Counted from the stretch's first letter, positions 35,522 to 44,790 are shown. The stretch is DNA of 64,000 nt from Chitinophaga polysaccharea (GCF_007829335.1 NZ_VIWO01000001.1:1054001-1118000), one strand, 5' to 3'. Notes: generated from the sequence alone by a model not told the origin. Translations and numbers: made by a program.

Positions 35522-36391
35522 ATGTTGGATACGGCTGAAATATTAAAAAAGGTAAGACAATTAGAAATCAAGACGAAAGGGCTTACCAACCACATCTTTG
35601 CAGGTGAATACCATAGCGCCTTCAAAGGCCGTGGTATGTCATTCAGCGAGGTAAGGGATTACCATTTTGGAGATGATGTAAGGTCTATCGACTGGAATGT
35701 AACAGCACGGTTCAACCACCCTTTTGTGAAGGTTTTTGAAGAGGAAAGAGAGCTGACCGTGATGCTGCTGGTAGATATGAGTGAAAGCTCGGCTTTTGGT
35801 ACCAAAAAGCAGGATAAGCGCGACCTGATCACTGAACTCTGCGCTGTACTGGCATTTTCAGCGATCAAGAACAACGATAAAGTTGGCGTGATCTTTTTCA
35901 GCGACGGGATGGAAAAATACATTCCCCCTAAAAAAGGTAAATCGCATATCCTGTTTATTATCCGGGAGCTACTATCGTTTACGCCTAAACGAAAAGGAAC
36001 CAATATTAATGAAACCCTGCGTTTCTTTAACAATGCCAATAAAAAACGCAGCATCGTTTTTGTGCTGAGCGATTTTCTCTCAGGAAATTACCAGGATGCG
36101 CTGAACATTGCAGCCAAGCGCCACGATGTAGTAGGCGTACAGGTATACGATCAACGGGATAAAGATCTTCCGCCGGTAGGACTCATACAGGTGGCAGATG
36201 CTGAAACCGGCGCTACTCAATGGATAGATACCTCCGATCGCCGCGTGCGTCAGTACTATGAACAACAGTTTCTGCAGCATTCACAATATTGTAAAAATGC
36301 ATTTATGAAAAGTGGCGCAGAACTGGTAAGCATACGTACCGATGAAGACTATGTAAAGGCGTTACAAACATTTTTCCTGAAGAGGGCGTAA
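35522..36391 (+). CDS. DUF58 protein (BatA-partner VWA-like)
   Basis: A 289-residue protein. The DUF58 signature GEYHSAFKGRGMSFSEVRDY with HFGDDVRSIDWNVTAR lies at about 28-63; a degenerate VWA fold follows (LLVDMSESS about 83-91). It is the MoxR partner in most such loci, and is thought to act in the membrane-proximal complex. No membrane helix is evident. Confidence 0.85.
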   Translation: MLDTAEILKKVRQLEIKTKGLTNHIFAGEYHSAFKGRGMSFSEVRDYHFGDDVRSIDWNVTARFNHPFVKVFEEERELTVMLLVDMSESSAFGTKKQDKRDLITELCAVLAFSAIKNNDKVGVIFFSDGMEKYIPPKKGKSHILFIIRELLSFTPKRKGTNINETLRFFNNANKKRSIVFVLSDFLSGNYQDALNIAAKRHDVVGVQVYDQRDKDLPPVGLIQVADAETGATQWIDTSDRRVRQYYEQQFLQHSQYCKNAFMKSGAELVSIRTDEDYVKALQTFFLKRA

Positions 36392-36415
36392 ATAATAAAG
36401 GAGAGCAAATTAAAC

Positions 36416-37411
36416 ATGCATAAACAACAAGTTATCAGGCGTATATTTTTATCTTGCTTACTTGGGTTGTTATATCCTTTCAGCTTGCTGGCACAGCAGG
36501 CCGTAGATGTAACTGCCAAAGCAGACACAAATAGCATCAGGATAGGTGAACAGATCAAACTGCAACTGACTGCCACCCTGACGCCTGCACAGTTTAAGGA
36601 TCCCAACTTTAAAATAATATTCCCGGTATTACCTGACTCACTTGAGCACTTTGAAGTAATAACACGCACTTCCCTGGATACAGTGAGCACTCAGGATGTA
36701 CATACCCTTCACCAGACTTTTACCCTCACCAGTTTTGATTCGGGCCATTGGCAGATACCTCCCATGAGGTTTGAAGTGATTACCGGCGCCAATGCAGCGG
36801 CAGATTCTGCGGTGACCCTTCCCATCGGCATCGATGTAAATACAGTAGCCGTAGATACCACTAAAGCATTTAAACCGATTAAAGCCGTACAGGCCGTACC
36901 CTGGAGCATCTGGGATTACTGGTTGTATATCGCTATTGGTGCAGGTATTGTGTTGATCATAGGTGGTCTGATATGGTATTTCCGTTCCAGACCGGAGAAA
37001 GCGCCGGTGGTAAATACACCTACTATATCGCCGTATGAACTGGCTACCCGGCAGCTGAAAACACTGAAAGAGGAAAAGCTATGGCAACAGGGTGATGTAA
37101 AGCAATACTATACCCGGTTAACAGATATTTTGCGTACTTATTTTGAGCACCAGTTTAATATCGCCGCGCTGGAACAAACCAGTGAGGAGTTATTACAGAA
37201 TATTAAACCAGTTACCAAGCTGAATCAGCAAAGGGATAAGCTGCGTAGTTTGCTGGCTATTGCCGACCTGGCGAAGTTTGCCAAACTGCAACCAACGGCA
37301 GATGAACACGAAGATTGTATGGTGAAGGCGGAAGAAATCCTTGAATGGACCAGGCCTAAAGCGGGTGCTACAGAGGAAGACGGAACTGCTGCCGAGAAAC
37401 AACAAGCATAA
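36416..37411 (+). CDS. BatD-like membrane protein of the MoxR operon
   Basis: A 331-residue protein with a signal peptide (ending LLAQQ, about residue 25), a beta-rich periplasmic part (about 28-155), a transmembrane helix at about 170-190 (YWLYIAIGAGIVLIIGGLIWYF) and a cytoplasmic tail with DUF4381-like helices (SPYELATRQLKTLKEEKLW). The layout matches the protein between DUF58 and BatA in Bacteroidota aerotolerance operons. It probably couples the MoxR ATPase to the membrane. Confidence 0.72.
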   Translation: MHKQQVIRRIFLSCLLGLLYPFSLLAQQAVDVTAKADTNSIRIGEQIKLQLTATLTPAQFKDPNFKIIFPVLPDSLEHFEVITRTSLDTVSTQDVHTLHQTFTLTSFDSGHWQIPPMRFEVITGANAAADSAVTLPIGIDVNTVAVDTTKAFKPIKAVQAVPWSIWDYWLYIAIGAGIVLIIGGLIWYFRSRPEKAPVVNTPTISPYELATRQLKTLKEEKLWQQGDVKQYYTRLTDILRTYFEHQFNIAALEQTSEELLQNIKPVTKLNQQRDKLRSLLAIADLAKFAKLQPTADEHEDCMVKAEEILEWTRPKAGATEEDGTAAEKQQA

Positions 37412-37440
37412 AGCCAGAATGGATCTTAATTAGAAAATTG

Positions 37441-38451
37441 ATGGATTTTTCAACGTGGAAAAATATTGAATTTGCCTATCCGGCTTACCTGTGGCTGTTG
37501 CTGCTGGTACCGGTGCTGATATACTGGTATTTTGCCAGGCGCAAAGGCCGGCAGAGCGTTATGATGGTATCTTCCATTGAAGGATTAAAAGGCTTACCGG
37601 TATCCTGGAAGGTGCGTTTCAGACCCTTACTGCTGGTACTGCGGTTACTGGCCGTAGTTGCCCTGATTGTGGCCCTGGCACGCCCGCAAACTTCCAACAC
37701 GTCTGAAAGTATCGACAGTGAAGGGATTGACATCGTAATGGCGATAGATATTTCGGGTAGTATGCTGGCGGAAGACCTGCAACCTAACCGTATGGAGGCC
37801 GCCAAGAAAGTGGCCATGGACTTTGTTGACAAGCGTATCAGCGACCGTATCGGGCTGGTGGTGTTTTCCGGCGAAAGCTTTACCCAATGCCCTATCACCA
37901 CAGATCATGCGGTACTGAAAAACCAGATCATGCAGGTGAAAAGCGGCATGCTGCAGGATGGTACTGCCATCGGTATGGGATTGGCTACTTCGGTAGACCG
38001 CTTGCGCAACAGTCACGCTAAAAGCAAAGTGATTATCCTGCTCACAGACGGGGTTAACAACACAGGGTTGATAGACCCACTGACAGCGCTGGAAATATCC
38101 AAGGCGTTTAAAATCAGGGTATACACCATTGGGGTAGGAACAATAGGCAAAGCGCCGTTTCCTATGCCCATGGCTGATGGTACGGTGCAAATGGTGATGC
38201 AGGATGTACAGATCGACGAACCGCTGATGAAGAAAATTTCCAAAGAAACCGGTGGTAAATATTTCCGTGCTACCAACACCACCGATTTAAAGAACATCTA
38301 TAATGAAATTGACCAGCTGGAGAAAACCAAGGTAGAGATTACCTCTTACAAACGTTTTGCAGAGCATTTCTTCATCCTGGCCATGATAGCACTGGCATGT
38401 ATATTACTGGAAGTAATACTGCGCTATAGCCTGTTTAAGAGCCTGCCCTAG
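37441..38451 (+). CDS. VWA-domain protein, BatA-like
   Basis: A 336-residue protein with two helices at the N-terminus (about 14-31 and 62-80), a VWA domain with complete MIDAS start DISGS (103-107), and a final helix (about 312-328). BatA of Bacteroides is an aerotolerance protein; the family forms a periplasmic metal-dependent adhesion complex. ATG 37441 is chosen; the upstream TTG at 37438 is not a likely start. BatB, BatC and BatE homologues do not follow. Confidence 0.87.
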   Translation: MDFSTWKNIEFAYPAYLWLLLLVPVLIYWYFARRKGRQSVMMVSSIEGLKGLPVSWKVRFRPLLLVLRLLAVVALIVALARPQTSNTSESIDSEGIDIVMAIDISGSMLAEDLQPNRMEAAKKVAMDFVDKRISDRIGLVVFSGESFTQCPITTDHAVLKNQIMQVKSGMLQDGTAIGMGLATSVDRLRNSHAKSKVIILLTDGVNNTGLIDPLTALEISKAFKIRVYTIGVGTIGKAPFPMPMADGTVQMVMQDVQIDEPLMKKISKETGGKYFRATNTTDLKNIYNEIDQLEKTKVEITSYKRFAEHFFILAMIALACILLEVILRYSLFKSLP

Positions 38452-38476
38452 GCCGGCTGGTATAACAGTTACCATA

Positions 38477-38519
38477 TTTGGGGAGATGGATACCACCTGG
38501 CGGTATCCATCTCCCCAAA
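38477..38519. terminator. 18-bp perfect hairpin closing the MoxR-BatA operon
   Basis: TTTGGGGAGATGGATACC (38477-38494) pairs fully with 38502-38519, loop ACCTGGC. CTTTTA follows, so termination is likely though the T-run is short. Confidence 0.75.
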
Positions 38520-38538
38520 CTTTTATCCGCGAATACCC

Positions 38539-38546
38539 TACCTTTG
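38539..38546 (+). promoter_or_regulatory. -7 element (TACCTTTG) of rsgA
   Basis: Exact TAnnTTTG match 26 bases before the rsgA start. No TTTG at -33. Confidence 0.4.
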
Positions 38547-38572
38547 TTACTCCTAATCAATAACAAACAATA

Positions 38573-39508
38573 TTGCAAGCAACAGTATATAAATCGACAG
38601 GTAGCTGGTATGCGGTGAAAACCACCACAGATGAAACGTTTCAGGCAAGAATGAGAGGTGTTTTCAAAAAAGATGAAGACATTACCTCTACTAATCCCAT
38701 TGCGGTAGGCGACATCGTAGAAATAGCCCCGGACGATAGCGATGCCAATGCTAAAAATGCTATCATCACAGGAATTGGCGCCCGTAAGAATTATATTGTA
38801 CGCAGTTCTCCCCATGGGAAAAACAAAAAGCATATTGTGGCAGCGAATATGGACCAGGCCATGCTGATATGTACTGTAAAGGAACCGCGTACCTCGCAGG
38901 GCTTTATTGACCGCTTCCTGGTAACCGCAGCGGCCTATCATATTCCGGTGATACTGGTGTTTAACAAAAAAGATATTTACCGGGAAAAAGAAGCCGATAA
39001 ATTTGCTGAACTTGCAGCACTTTACAACAGTATTGGCTACCAGATATTGTTAACTTCTGCTGCTAATGATGAAGGTATTGATGAGGTAAGAGCCTTACTG
39101 AAAGATAAAACCACCCTGATGGCCGGCCATTCGGGTGTGGGTAAATCATCGTTGATCAATGTACTGATGCCGGGCCTGGATCTCAAAACCAAAGCGGTGA
39201 GCGGCTGGAGTGGTAAAGGGTTACATACTACCACCTCCGCAGAAATGTACGATTTGCCTTTTGGCGGCCGTTTGATCGATACCCCGGGCGTCAGGGAATT
39301 TGGCATCGTAGATATCCCCAAAGCAGAATTATCGCATTATTTCCTGGAAATGCAGCCTTATATTTCGCAATGCCAGTTCAACAACTGCCTGCATATCAAC
39401 GAGCCCGGCTGCGCGGTAAAAGCAGCGGTAGAAGAGGGCGACATTGATGCCGACCGGTATGTGAGTTACGCCACTATCCTCGAAACCATTACGGAAGACC
39501 AATACTAG
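38573..39508 (+). CDS. rsgA: Ribosome small-subunit GTPase A, TTG start
   Basis: A 311-residue circularly permuted GTPase: OB-fold N-terminus, G4 FNKKD (about 124-128), G1 GHSGVGKS (185-192), G3 DTPG, and a zinc knuckle (CQFNNCLHINEPGCAV) near the C-terminus. It checks late maturation of the 30S subunit. The start codon is TTG: no ATG precedes it in frame, and the peptide QATVYKSTGSWY fits the usual RsgA start. Confidence 0.93.
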   Translation: MQATVYKSTGSWYAVKTTTDETFQARMRGVFKKDEDITSTNPIAVGDIVEIAPDDSDANAKNAIITGIGARKNYIVRSSPHGKNKKHIVAANMDQAMLICTVKEPRTSQGFIDRFLVTAAAYHIPVILVFNKKDIYREKEADKFAELAALYNSIGYQILLTSAANDEGIDEVRALLKDKTTLMAGHSGVGKSSLINVLMPGLDLKTKAVSGWSGKGLHTTTSAEMYDLPFGGRLIDTPGVREFGIVDIPKAELSHYFLEMQPYISQCQFNNCLHINEPGCAVKAAVEEGDIDADRYVSYATILETITEDQY

Positions 39509-39518
39509 TTAGCGTTAT

Positions 39519-39665
39519 CTATCGGTGTTTAGGTTTCCCTAATTCATCCAGTACTTTTTCAGCGCCCCAGTTACGGCGGGGTTGCGGACATCCTTTCTTT
39601 TGTGTACGGCAGGCTGCCAGTAAGGCAACAGCCAATAGCAGGACCAGGCAAACTTTCTTTTGCAT
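39519..39665 (-). CDS. Tiny lipoprotein 1 (48 residues)
   Basis: MQKKVCLVLLLAVALLAAC gives a short signal with lipobox LAAC (Cys19). The mature part is basic and contains a second cysteine: C-RTQKKG-C-P, then QPRRNWGAEK. The next minus-strand gene upstream encodes a paralogue with the same C-x5-G-C-P spacing. Unknown function; probably an outer-membrane lipoprotein. Too short for ordinary gene callers. Confidence 0.65.
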   Translation of the reverse strand: MQKKVCLVLLLAVALLAACRTQKKGCPQPRRNWGAEKVLDELGKPKHR

Positions 39666-39675
39666 GAGTGATTTT

Positions 39676-39828
39676 TTAGAATAAACGACTCATTTGTTTG
39701 CCCGCCTTGCGGTTAGATTGCTTGATATCTTTCGTGTAGTAGTTGGAAGCGGGGCATCCTGTTTTCTCAGACGAACAGCTGGCAAACAGGATGCTGCCCA
39801 ATAGGAGCAGGCACAGAATTGTTTTCAT
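39676..39828 (-). CDS. Tiny lipoprotein 2 (50 residues)
   Basis: MKTILCLLLLGSILFASC ends in lipobox FASC (Cys18); the mature part starts CSSEKTGCPAS and ends in KAGKQMSRLF. It shares the C-x5-G-C-P pattern and overall size with the gene 10 bases downstream, so the two look like a tandem duplication. Unknown function. Confidence 0.65.
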   Translation of the reverse strand: MKTILCLLLLGSILFASCSSEKTGCPASNYYTKDIKQSNRKAGKQMSRLF

Positions 39829-39878
39829 AGGGGGATCTATTTGCCTGCAATATAATATTTTTCTATAACATGTGTAGA

Positions 39879-40412
39879 TTATGGTTTTACTTCTGCTGCT
39901 TCATCATACCAGGAGGCATACATGTTATAATTTTTGGAAATGCGGTTGATTTCGCCCTTAATGAGCACCATATCAATATCTTTTACTTTCCTGGCGGGAA
40001 CGCCTGCGTAGATAGAGCCGGGCTCTACATGGGTACCTGCAAGTACTACAGCGCCGGCAGCAATGATGCTGTTGCTGCTTACATGTGCATTGTCCATTAC
40101 GATAGCCCCCATACCAATCAGTACATCGTCGTCGATCTTGCATCCGTGGAGGATAGCATTATGGCCAATAGACACATTATTACCTACGATCGTTTTTGAT
40201 TTTTCATAAGTACAGTGAATCACGGCGCCATCCTGCACATTTACGTTTTCGCCGAGACGTATGCTGTTTACATCGCCCCGAACAACCGCGTTGAACCATA
40301 CTGTACAACCCTTACCCATTACTACATCCCCTACAATAGTAGCATTGGGGGCAATGAAACAATCGTCTGCAATTTGAGGAGTAACGCCTCGTAGTGGTAT
40401 AATGTACGCCAT
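39879..40412 (-). CDS. Gamma-carbonic-anhydrase-like left-handed beta-helix protein
   Basis: A 177-residue hexapeptide-repeat protein with many [LIV]-G-x4 turns (NAVVRGDVNSIRLGENVNVQDGAVIH, GNNVSIGHNAILHG). His66, His84 and His89 fit the zinc triad of gamma-carbonic anhydrases. The trimer binds metal between subunits; many family members have no known activity. Start at 40412; TATATTTG lies 27 bases upstream. Confidence 0.85.
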   Translation of the reverse strand: MAYIIPLRGVTPQIADDCFIAPNATIVGDVVMGKGCTVWFNAVVRGDVNSIRLGENVNVQDGAVIHCTYEKSKTIVGNNVSIGHNAILHGCKIDDDVLIGMGAIVMDNAHVSSNSIIAAGAVVLAGTHVEPGSIYAGVPARKVKDIDMVLIKGEINRISKNYNMYASWYDEAAEVKP

Positions 40413-40438
40413 AATGATGTGTTTTAATGCTGATGTTA

Positions 40439-40446
40439 CAAATATA
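40439..40446 (-). promoter_or_regulatory. -7 element (TATATTTG) of the gamma-carbonic-anhydrase-like gene
   Basis: Exact TAnnTTTG match on the minus strand; no TTTG at -33. Confidence 0.35.
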
Positions 40447-40500
40447 ACAATTACTAATTAGCAGTTGTTTTCTAACTTCGCAAAGAACAGCGTAGAATGT

Positions 40501-41682
40501 ATGAACAACAGGCAACTTTTTTTGCAGCACGTAGCGCAAACGTCGGATGCTCCCCTGGCCCTGGAGATTGTGAAAGCCGAAGGCATGTACATGTGGGATG
40601 CTGCCGGTAAGCGTTACCTGGACCTGATAGCTGGTATCAGCGTATGTAATGTAGGGCACTGCCATCCGGCTGTAGTAAAGGCTATACAGGAACAAGCGCA
40701 ACAATATATGCACTTGCTGGTATATGGCGAGTTTGTACAATCGCCACAGGTGGCCTTTGCCAGCCTGCTCACCCAGCATTTGCCAGCGCAGTTGAATTGC
40801 GTATACTTTACCAATTCGGGTGCAGAAGCGGTAGAAGGAGCCATGAAACTGGCCAAACGCTATACCGGCCGAACAGAGATCGCCGCTTTTAACCGCAGCT
40901 ATCACGGGTCTACCCAGGGCGCATTAAGTATCCTGGGAGATGAATACTGGCGTAATGCCTATCGGCCGTTATTACCCGGTATTCAACACCTCGAGTATAA
41001 TAATTTCGATTCCCTGGCATTGATTACAGAACATACCGCCGCCGTAATCGCTGAATCGGTACAGGCAGAAGGCGGGGTAAATGTACCACAACGGAAATGG
41101 ATACACGCACTTCGCGAGCGGTGTACCGCCACTGGCGCCCTGCTGATATTAGATGAAATACAATGCGGATTTGGGAGAAATGGAACCCTCTGGGCCTTCG
41201 AGCAATTTGGTATTGAGCCAGATGTATTGTTGCTGGGGAAAGCACTCGGCGGAGGTATGCCGTTAGGCGCCTTTATCAGCTCCCACGATATTATGTGGAC
41301 ACTCACCAACAACCCCGTACTGGGACATATCACTACCTTTGGCGGACATCCGGTGAATTGTGCCGCCGGCCGCGCCGGCTTCCAGGCCCTGTTGGACCAG
41401 GACCTGGTGAAAGACGTGAAAGCAAAGGAACAGGTGTTTTTACAATACCTCCGGCATCCGGCAATCAAATCAGTGCGCTCCCTGGGGCTAATGATTGCGG
41501 TGGAATTTGAGAGCTTTGCTGTCAATAAAAAAGTGATTGACTACTGTATTGAAAAAGGAGTACTCACCGATTGGTTCCTCTTTGCAGCAGAATGTATGCG
41601 CATTGCACCACCATTGATTATTACAGAAGAAGAAATTAAATGGGCCTGTGCTGTGATTTGCGAAGCGGCGGGGCAACCATAA
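40501..41682 (+). CDS. Class III PLP-dependent aminotransferase (acetylornithine/GABA family)
   Basis: A 393-residue fold-type I aminotransferase. FTNSGAEAVEGAMKLAKRYTG, DEIQCGFGRNG and LLGKALGGGMPLG are the class III blocks; Lys247 forms the Schiff base with PLP. It may act on acetylornithine, GABA or another omega-amino compound; no adjacent pathway gene resolves this. ATG 40501 is preferred to TTG 40465. It is divergent from the gamma-carbonic-anhydrase-like gene. Confidence 0.87.
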   Translation: MNNRQLFLQHVAQTSDAPLALEIVKAEGMYMWDAAGKRYLDLIAGISVCNVGHCHPAVVKAIQEQAQQYMHLLVYGEFVQSPQVAFASLLTQHLPAQLNCVYFTNSGAEAVEGAMKLAKRYTGRTEIAAFNRSYHGSTQGALSILGDEYWRNAYRPLLPGIQHLEYNNFDSLALITEHTAAVIAESVQAEGGVNVPQRKWIHALRERCTATGALLILDEIQCGFGRNGTLWAFEQFGIEPDVLLLGKALGGGMPLGAFISSHDIMWTLTNNPVLGHITTFGGHPVNCAAGRAGFQALLDQDLVKDVKAKEQVFLQYLRHPAIKSVRSLGLMIAVEFESFAVNKKVIDYCIEKGVLTDWFLFAAECMRIAPPLIITEEEIKWACAVICEAAGQP

Positions 41683-41705
41683 TATTGTTATTATTAATAA
41701 GGAAC

Positions 41706-41735
41706 GCCGCAGGAATAGTATTCTGCGGCACTTTT
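41706..41735 (+). terminator. Hairpin downstream of the aminotransferase gene
   Basis: GCCGCAG (41706-41712) pairs with CTGCGGC (41723-41729), followed by ACTTTTATTTTA. A fair terminator. Confidence 0.6.
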
Positions 41736-41797
41736 ATTTTATCATATTACGTGTAATCGTATCAGTTATAGCTGTAATAACAAAAGTATTTCATGAT

Positions 41798-42190
41798 CTA
41801 GGAATTCAGTCTGCTAATTGCCATAGTAACGCGTTTAGCCAATAATTCTATCGTATCATTTTCCAGCAATGCCAGGTAGTAATAGTATTTTCCCGAAGAA
41901 GATATTTCATGCAGGTTGTTATTGAATTTAAACCGGCCCCGGTAGAACTGGTCAAGGGTACCGGTTTTGCCTGCTTTCTCAGGCGAAATCGCAAAGTTGG
42001 TAACGGTTACCTGGTGAAATTCCACGATGATTTTATAGTCGTCGTTAATGAAGCGTAGCTGTAATTTTTTCTCTGCCCCATTTAGATGTATTTTGATGCA
42101 TTGATAGTCGTTGTGCAAATCGTAAGGATGCCCATCTATTTCACCGGTCATCATACATTCGAACAGTGGCGTATGCGTTACATCTTTCAT
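41798..42190 (-). CDS. Unrecognised small protein downstream of the DUF5686 gene
   Basis: A 130-residue soluble protein, Asp/Glu- and aromatic-rich (TGEIDGHPYDLHNDYQCIKI, YKIIVEFHQVTVTNF). I do not recognise a domain. It starts 9 bases after the stop of the DUF5686 gene, so they are probably cotranscribed. No signal peptide, so it is likely cytoplasmic. Confidence 0.55.
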   Translation of the reverse strand: MKDVTHTPLFECMMTGEIDGHPYDLHNDYQCIKIHLNGAEKKLQLRFINDDYKIIVEFHQVTVTNFAISPEKAGKTGTLDQFYRGRFKFNNNLHEISSSGKYYYYLALLENDTIELLAKRVTMAISRLNS

Positions 42191-42199
42191 GTGCAGCGA

Positions 42200-44707
42200 T
42201 TAAAATTGCAGTTTGAAGCTACCGAATACTCCAAAACGTTTGTTGGCAGATTCGCCTGGCTGTACATCCGGTGTTACTCTCCAGATAAAGTCTACCCGCA
42301 GAAATTTGAAGATATTTTCTATACCTGTTCCCAGCTCCAGGTAAGGATTTCCCTGTAAGGTTTTAAATGCAAAACCGTTGTTCAGGTTTAATTGTTTGTT
42401 GGAGTCGGATAAAGAACCTATCACGCCTTTGGCGGTCCAGAACTGCCGCCATTTCAGTTTTTTAATTAAAGGAATATAACCGAAGATACCATTACCGATG
42501 GTATGTTCTACGTTGAATCCTACGTATTGGTCGCTGATAAACTCGAAGCGGTTCATCATATTAAACGCGTATTTATTGTAGTAATAGATTTCGTTACCGG
42601 GATGTACTTCCAGGGAAGTGTAAGGTACAGTACCAAAAATTTTACCGGCAAATACGTTGTAGTAAAACGAGCCAAACGGCGGAAGTTTCACGTAGTCGGA
42701 TACACTGAGCGACAGGCGTTCATATTTTTGTCCGCTGTTGGCGATACCCGGGATGCCCGCTGCAAACTTCATTTCTGCAATAGGGAATTTACTGCCCAGG
42801 CTGATGCGGTAGTAATTTCCTTCCAGGAATTGCTCATGGAAGGCATAACGGAATTTTACTTCTACTTCCATATTGGTCAGCGGATCGCGGCCATTGGGCT
42901 CTTTAGGATAAAAAGCAGTAGTAGGTAACGGATCAAAAGGCCTTACCCGCTTGTGAGATAAGGATATCTGGTGGGAGAATCCGCTGTAATATTCCTTGAA
43001 GAATTCTACCCGTTTTTCATCGACCATTAAAAACTTTTGAGGGACGCCTCCTTTACGGATAGCGAGGGTAAATATGTTATCGGTGCCTACTTCATCATAA
43101 TAATGGGTACCATTATCGAGGTCGCGGGTATAGGCCGCATACAGGTAGGTGCGTGGATGTCTTTTCAGCAGCCAGAGGGCCGACATTTTCCCTTTATACA
43201 CCTGGTCTTTGAAGCCATAGGCCAGGTACCCGTAGAGGTACAGGTCTTTATTGAATTTGGGAGTAGTACCGAGGTCGAGCCGCAGGCGGAATCCTTCCAG
43301 CCTGTTTTGGGAAAACAGGTAGTAGTAAGGTCCCCACTCTATGGGGCCGAGAGGTTTATAGCCGGTGGCCAGGAATCGGATGGTATTGGAATAGGTTCTG
43401 AAAAGCGGCATTTTCTGAAGGGTATCCACCATTTTATAAATACCTTCTTCATTTTTGCTGAGATCTTCAGGCCGGTTGTTGATCCAGAAAGAGTCTTTCC
43501 GGTTACGGGCGCTATCCAGCACTATTACATTTTCAGGATATTTTTTATTACTGAAGATGTTGGTTGCGGCAGTATCATTCGTAATCACGTTATCATAGGT
43601 TGTTGTTTTGCGACCTATGAAATCCAGTGTTCTTCCGGGTTTGGGACTGGGAGCCCAGAAGTCGGCTATAAATTTATCTTTATACAGGAACCAGGAGCTG
43701 TCGGCCAGCTGACGAAATTCCTGTACCATACTTATTTTATGTACGAAGTTGATGTTGGCATCGCGGGGTACTGACAGCGTTGTTTTCTGTACGGCATAAG
43801 TAGTATCATGTACCCAGAGATCGCCGATAAACGTATTTTCCCCTTTTCGTTTAGGTGTAAAGTTTAGTTTAATGAACCGTTGCCCGCTGATGTATTGCGT
43901 GTCGGCAATGGAGTAGTCGTAGTAAAATGCGCCATTATGGTGAATGGGGCTTACAAATTGTTTATCGAATACAGGGATGAAGTTGTCGTATATATTAACG
44001 TTCTGGTACATGCCTCCGAGGAATTTGGTAACGCTTTCATTATCGATACCGGAGGTACGGGCAGCACGTATAATTTCCTTGGTTTTGCGGGGGCTTGACT
44101 GGAAGTAGTAATCAGACAGTGATTCTGTAAGGAAAATGGGTAAAAAGGGTTTCTCTTCCGAGGTACTGTCGATATTGTCGAGTATAAAAGCGAATGGTTT
44201 AGTGAAGCGATTTTTTCCCAACTTTTCTTTGTTGAGATTTTTCATGTCCAGCTCCAGTTTATTATACACTTCGTAGCGGTAGCTATTGAGTCGGTTGTAG
44301 TTATTTTCGGGTTTATGTTTAACGATTTGCCGGAGGAGGATAAGGGCAAAATTTACGTTGGCTTTTACTTCATATGTTTTAAGGGAAACATCGGAGCGGG
44401 TAATGTCGAAGTTGATGGTTTGTTCTTTCAATTCCCGGTTGACCGGCATTTTTAGGATGTTGTAACCCATTACCCTTACCAGTATTGAATCTGATGGGAT
44501 AACATTCAATTCGAAAAGGTATTTACCTTCCGCGTTACTAACCATACCCGTTTGGGTACGTACGAATTGCAGCGTAGCGAAGGGAATGATTTCCTGTGAA
44601 TGCGCGTCTCTTACTACCCCGCTCACTTTATACTGTTGCGCCATCAAGACTGAACTCCAAACGCTTACGCCAAAAATTATTGCTAATATTCTTTTCCAGC
44701 CAATCAT
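42200..44707 (-). CDS. DUF5686 outer-membrane protein with carboxypeptidase-regulatory-like domain
   Basis: An 835-residue exported protein with signal peptide (ending SVLMAQQ), a CarboxypepD_reg-like beta-sandwich (about 25-110, VSGVVRDAHSQEIIPFATL), and a large C-terminal part with many aromatic beta-strands ending in KRFGVFGSFKLQF, as expected of an outer-membrane barrel. The DUF5686 family is widespread in Bacteroidota; its role is unknown. It is transcribed toward the small unrecognised gene at 41798. Confidence 0.82.
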   Translation of the reverse strand: MIGWKRILAIIFGVSVWSSVLMAQQYKVSGVVRDAHSQEIIPFATLQFVRTQTGMVSNAEGKYLFELNVIPSDSILVRVMGYNILKMPVNRELKEQTINFDITRSDVSLKTYEVKANVNFALILLRQIVKHKPENNYNRLNSYRYEVYNKLELDMKNLNKEKLGKNRFTKPFAFILDNIDSTSEEKPFLPIFLTESLSDYYFQSSPRKTKEIIRAARTSGIDNESVTKFLGGMYQNVNIYDNFIPVFDKQFVSPIHHNGAFYYDYSIADTQYISGQRFIKLNFTPKRKGENTFIGDLWVHDTTYAVQKTTLSVPRDANINFVHKISMVQEFRQLADSSWFLYKDKFIADFWAPSPKPGRTLDFIGRKTTTYDNVITNDTAATNIFSNKKYPENVIVLDSARNRKDSFWINNRPEDLSKNEEGIYKMVDTLQKMPLFRTYSNTIRFLATGYKPLGPIEWGPYYYLFSQNRLEGFRLRLDLGTTPKFNKDLYLYGYLAYGFKDQVYKGKMSALWLLKRHPRTYLYAAYTRDLDNGTHYYDEVGTDNIFTLAIRKGGVPQKFLMVDEKRVEFFKEYYSGFSHQISLSHKRVRPFDPLPTTAFYPKEPNGRDPLTNMEVEVKFRYAFHEQFLEGNYYRISLGSKFPIAEMKFAAGIPGIANSGQKYERLSLSVSDYVKLPPFGSFYYNVFAGKIFGTVPYTSLEVHPGNEIYYYNKYAFNMMNRFEFISDQYVGFNVEHTIGNGIFGYIPLIKKLKWRQFWTAKGVIGSLSDSNKQLNLNNGFAFKTLQGNPYLELGTGIENIFKFLRVDFIWRVTPDVQPGESANKRFGVFGSFKLQF

Positions 44708-44790
44708 ATCTACAACAATATTATACTATTTATTGCGAATCCTGATAGTTACTATCCTCCAGGTAACGTCGGTATTTGAAAAAAATATAT

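Noticed and set aside
43037-43774. 245-codon plus-strand ORF inside the DUF5686 gene
   Set aside because: Reads opposite a clear outer-membrane protein and has no domain or start signals.
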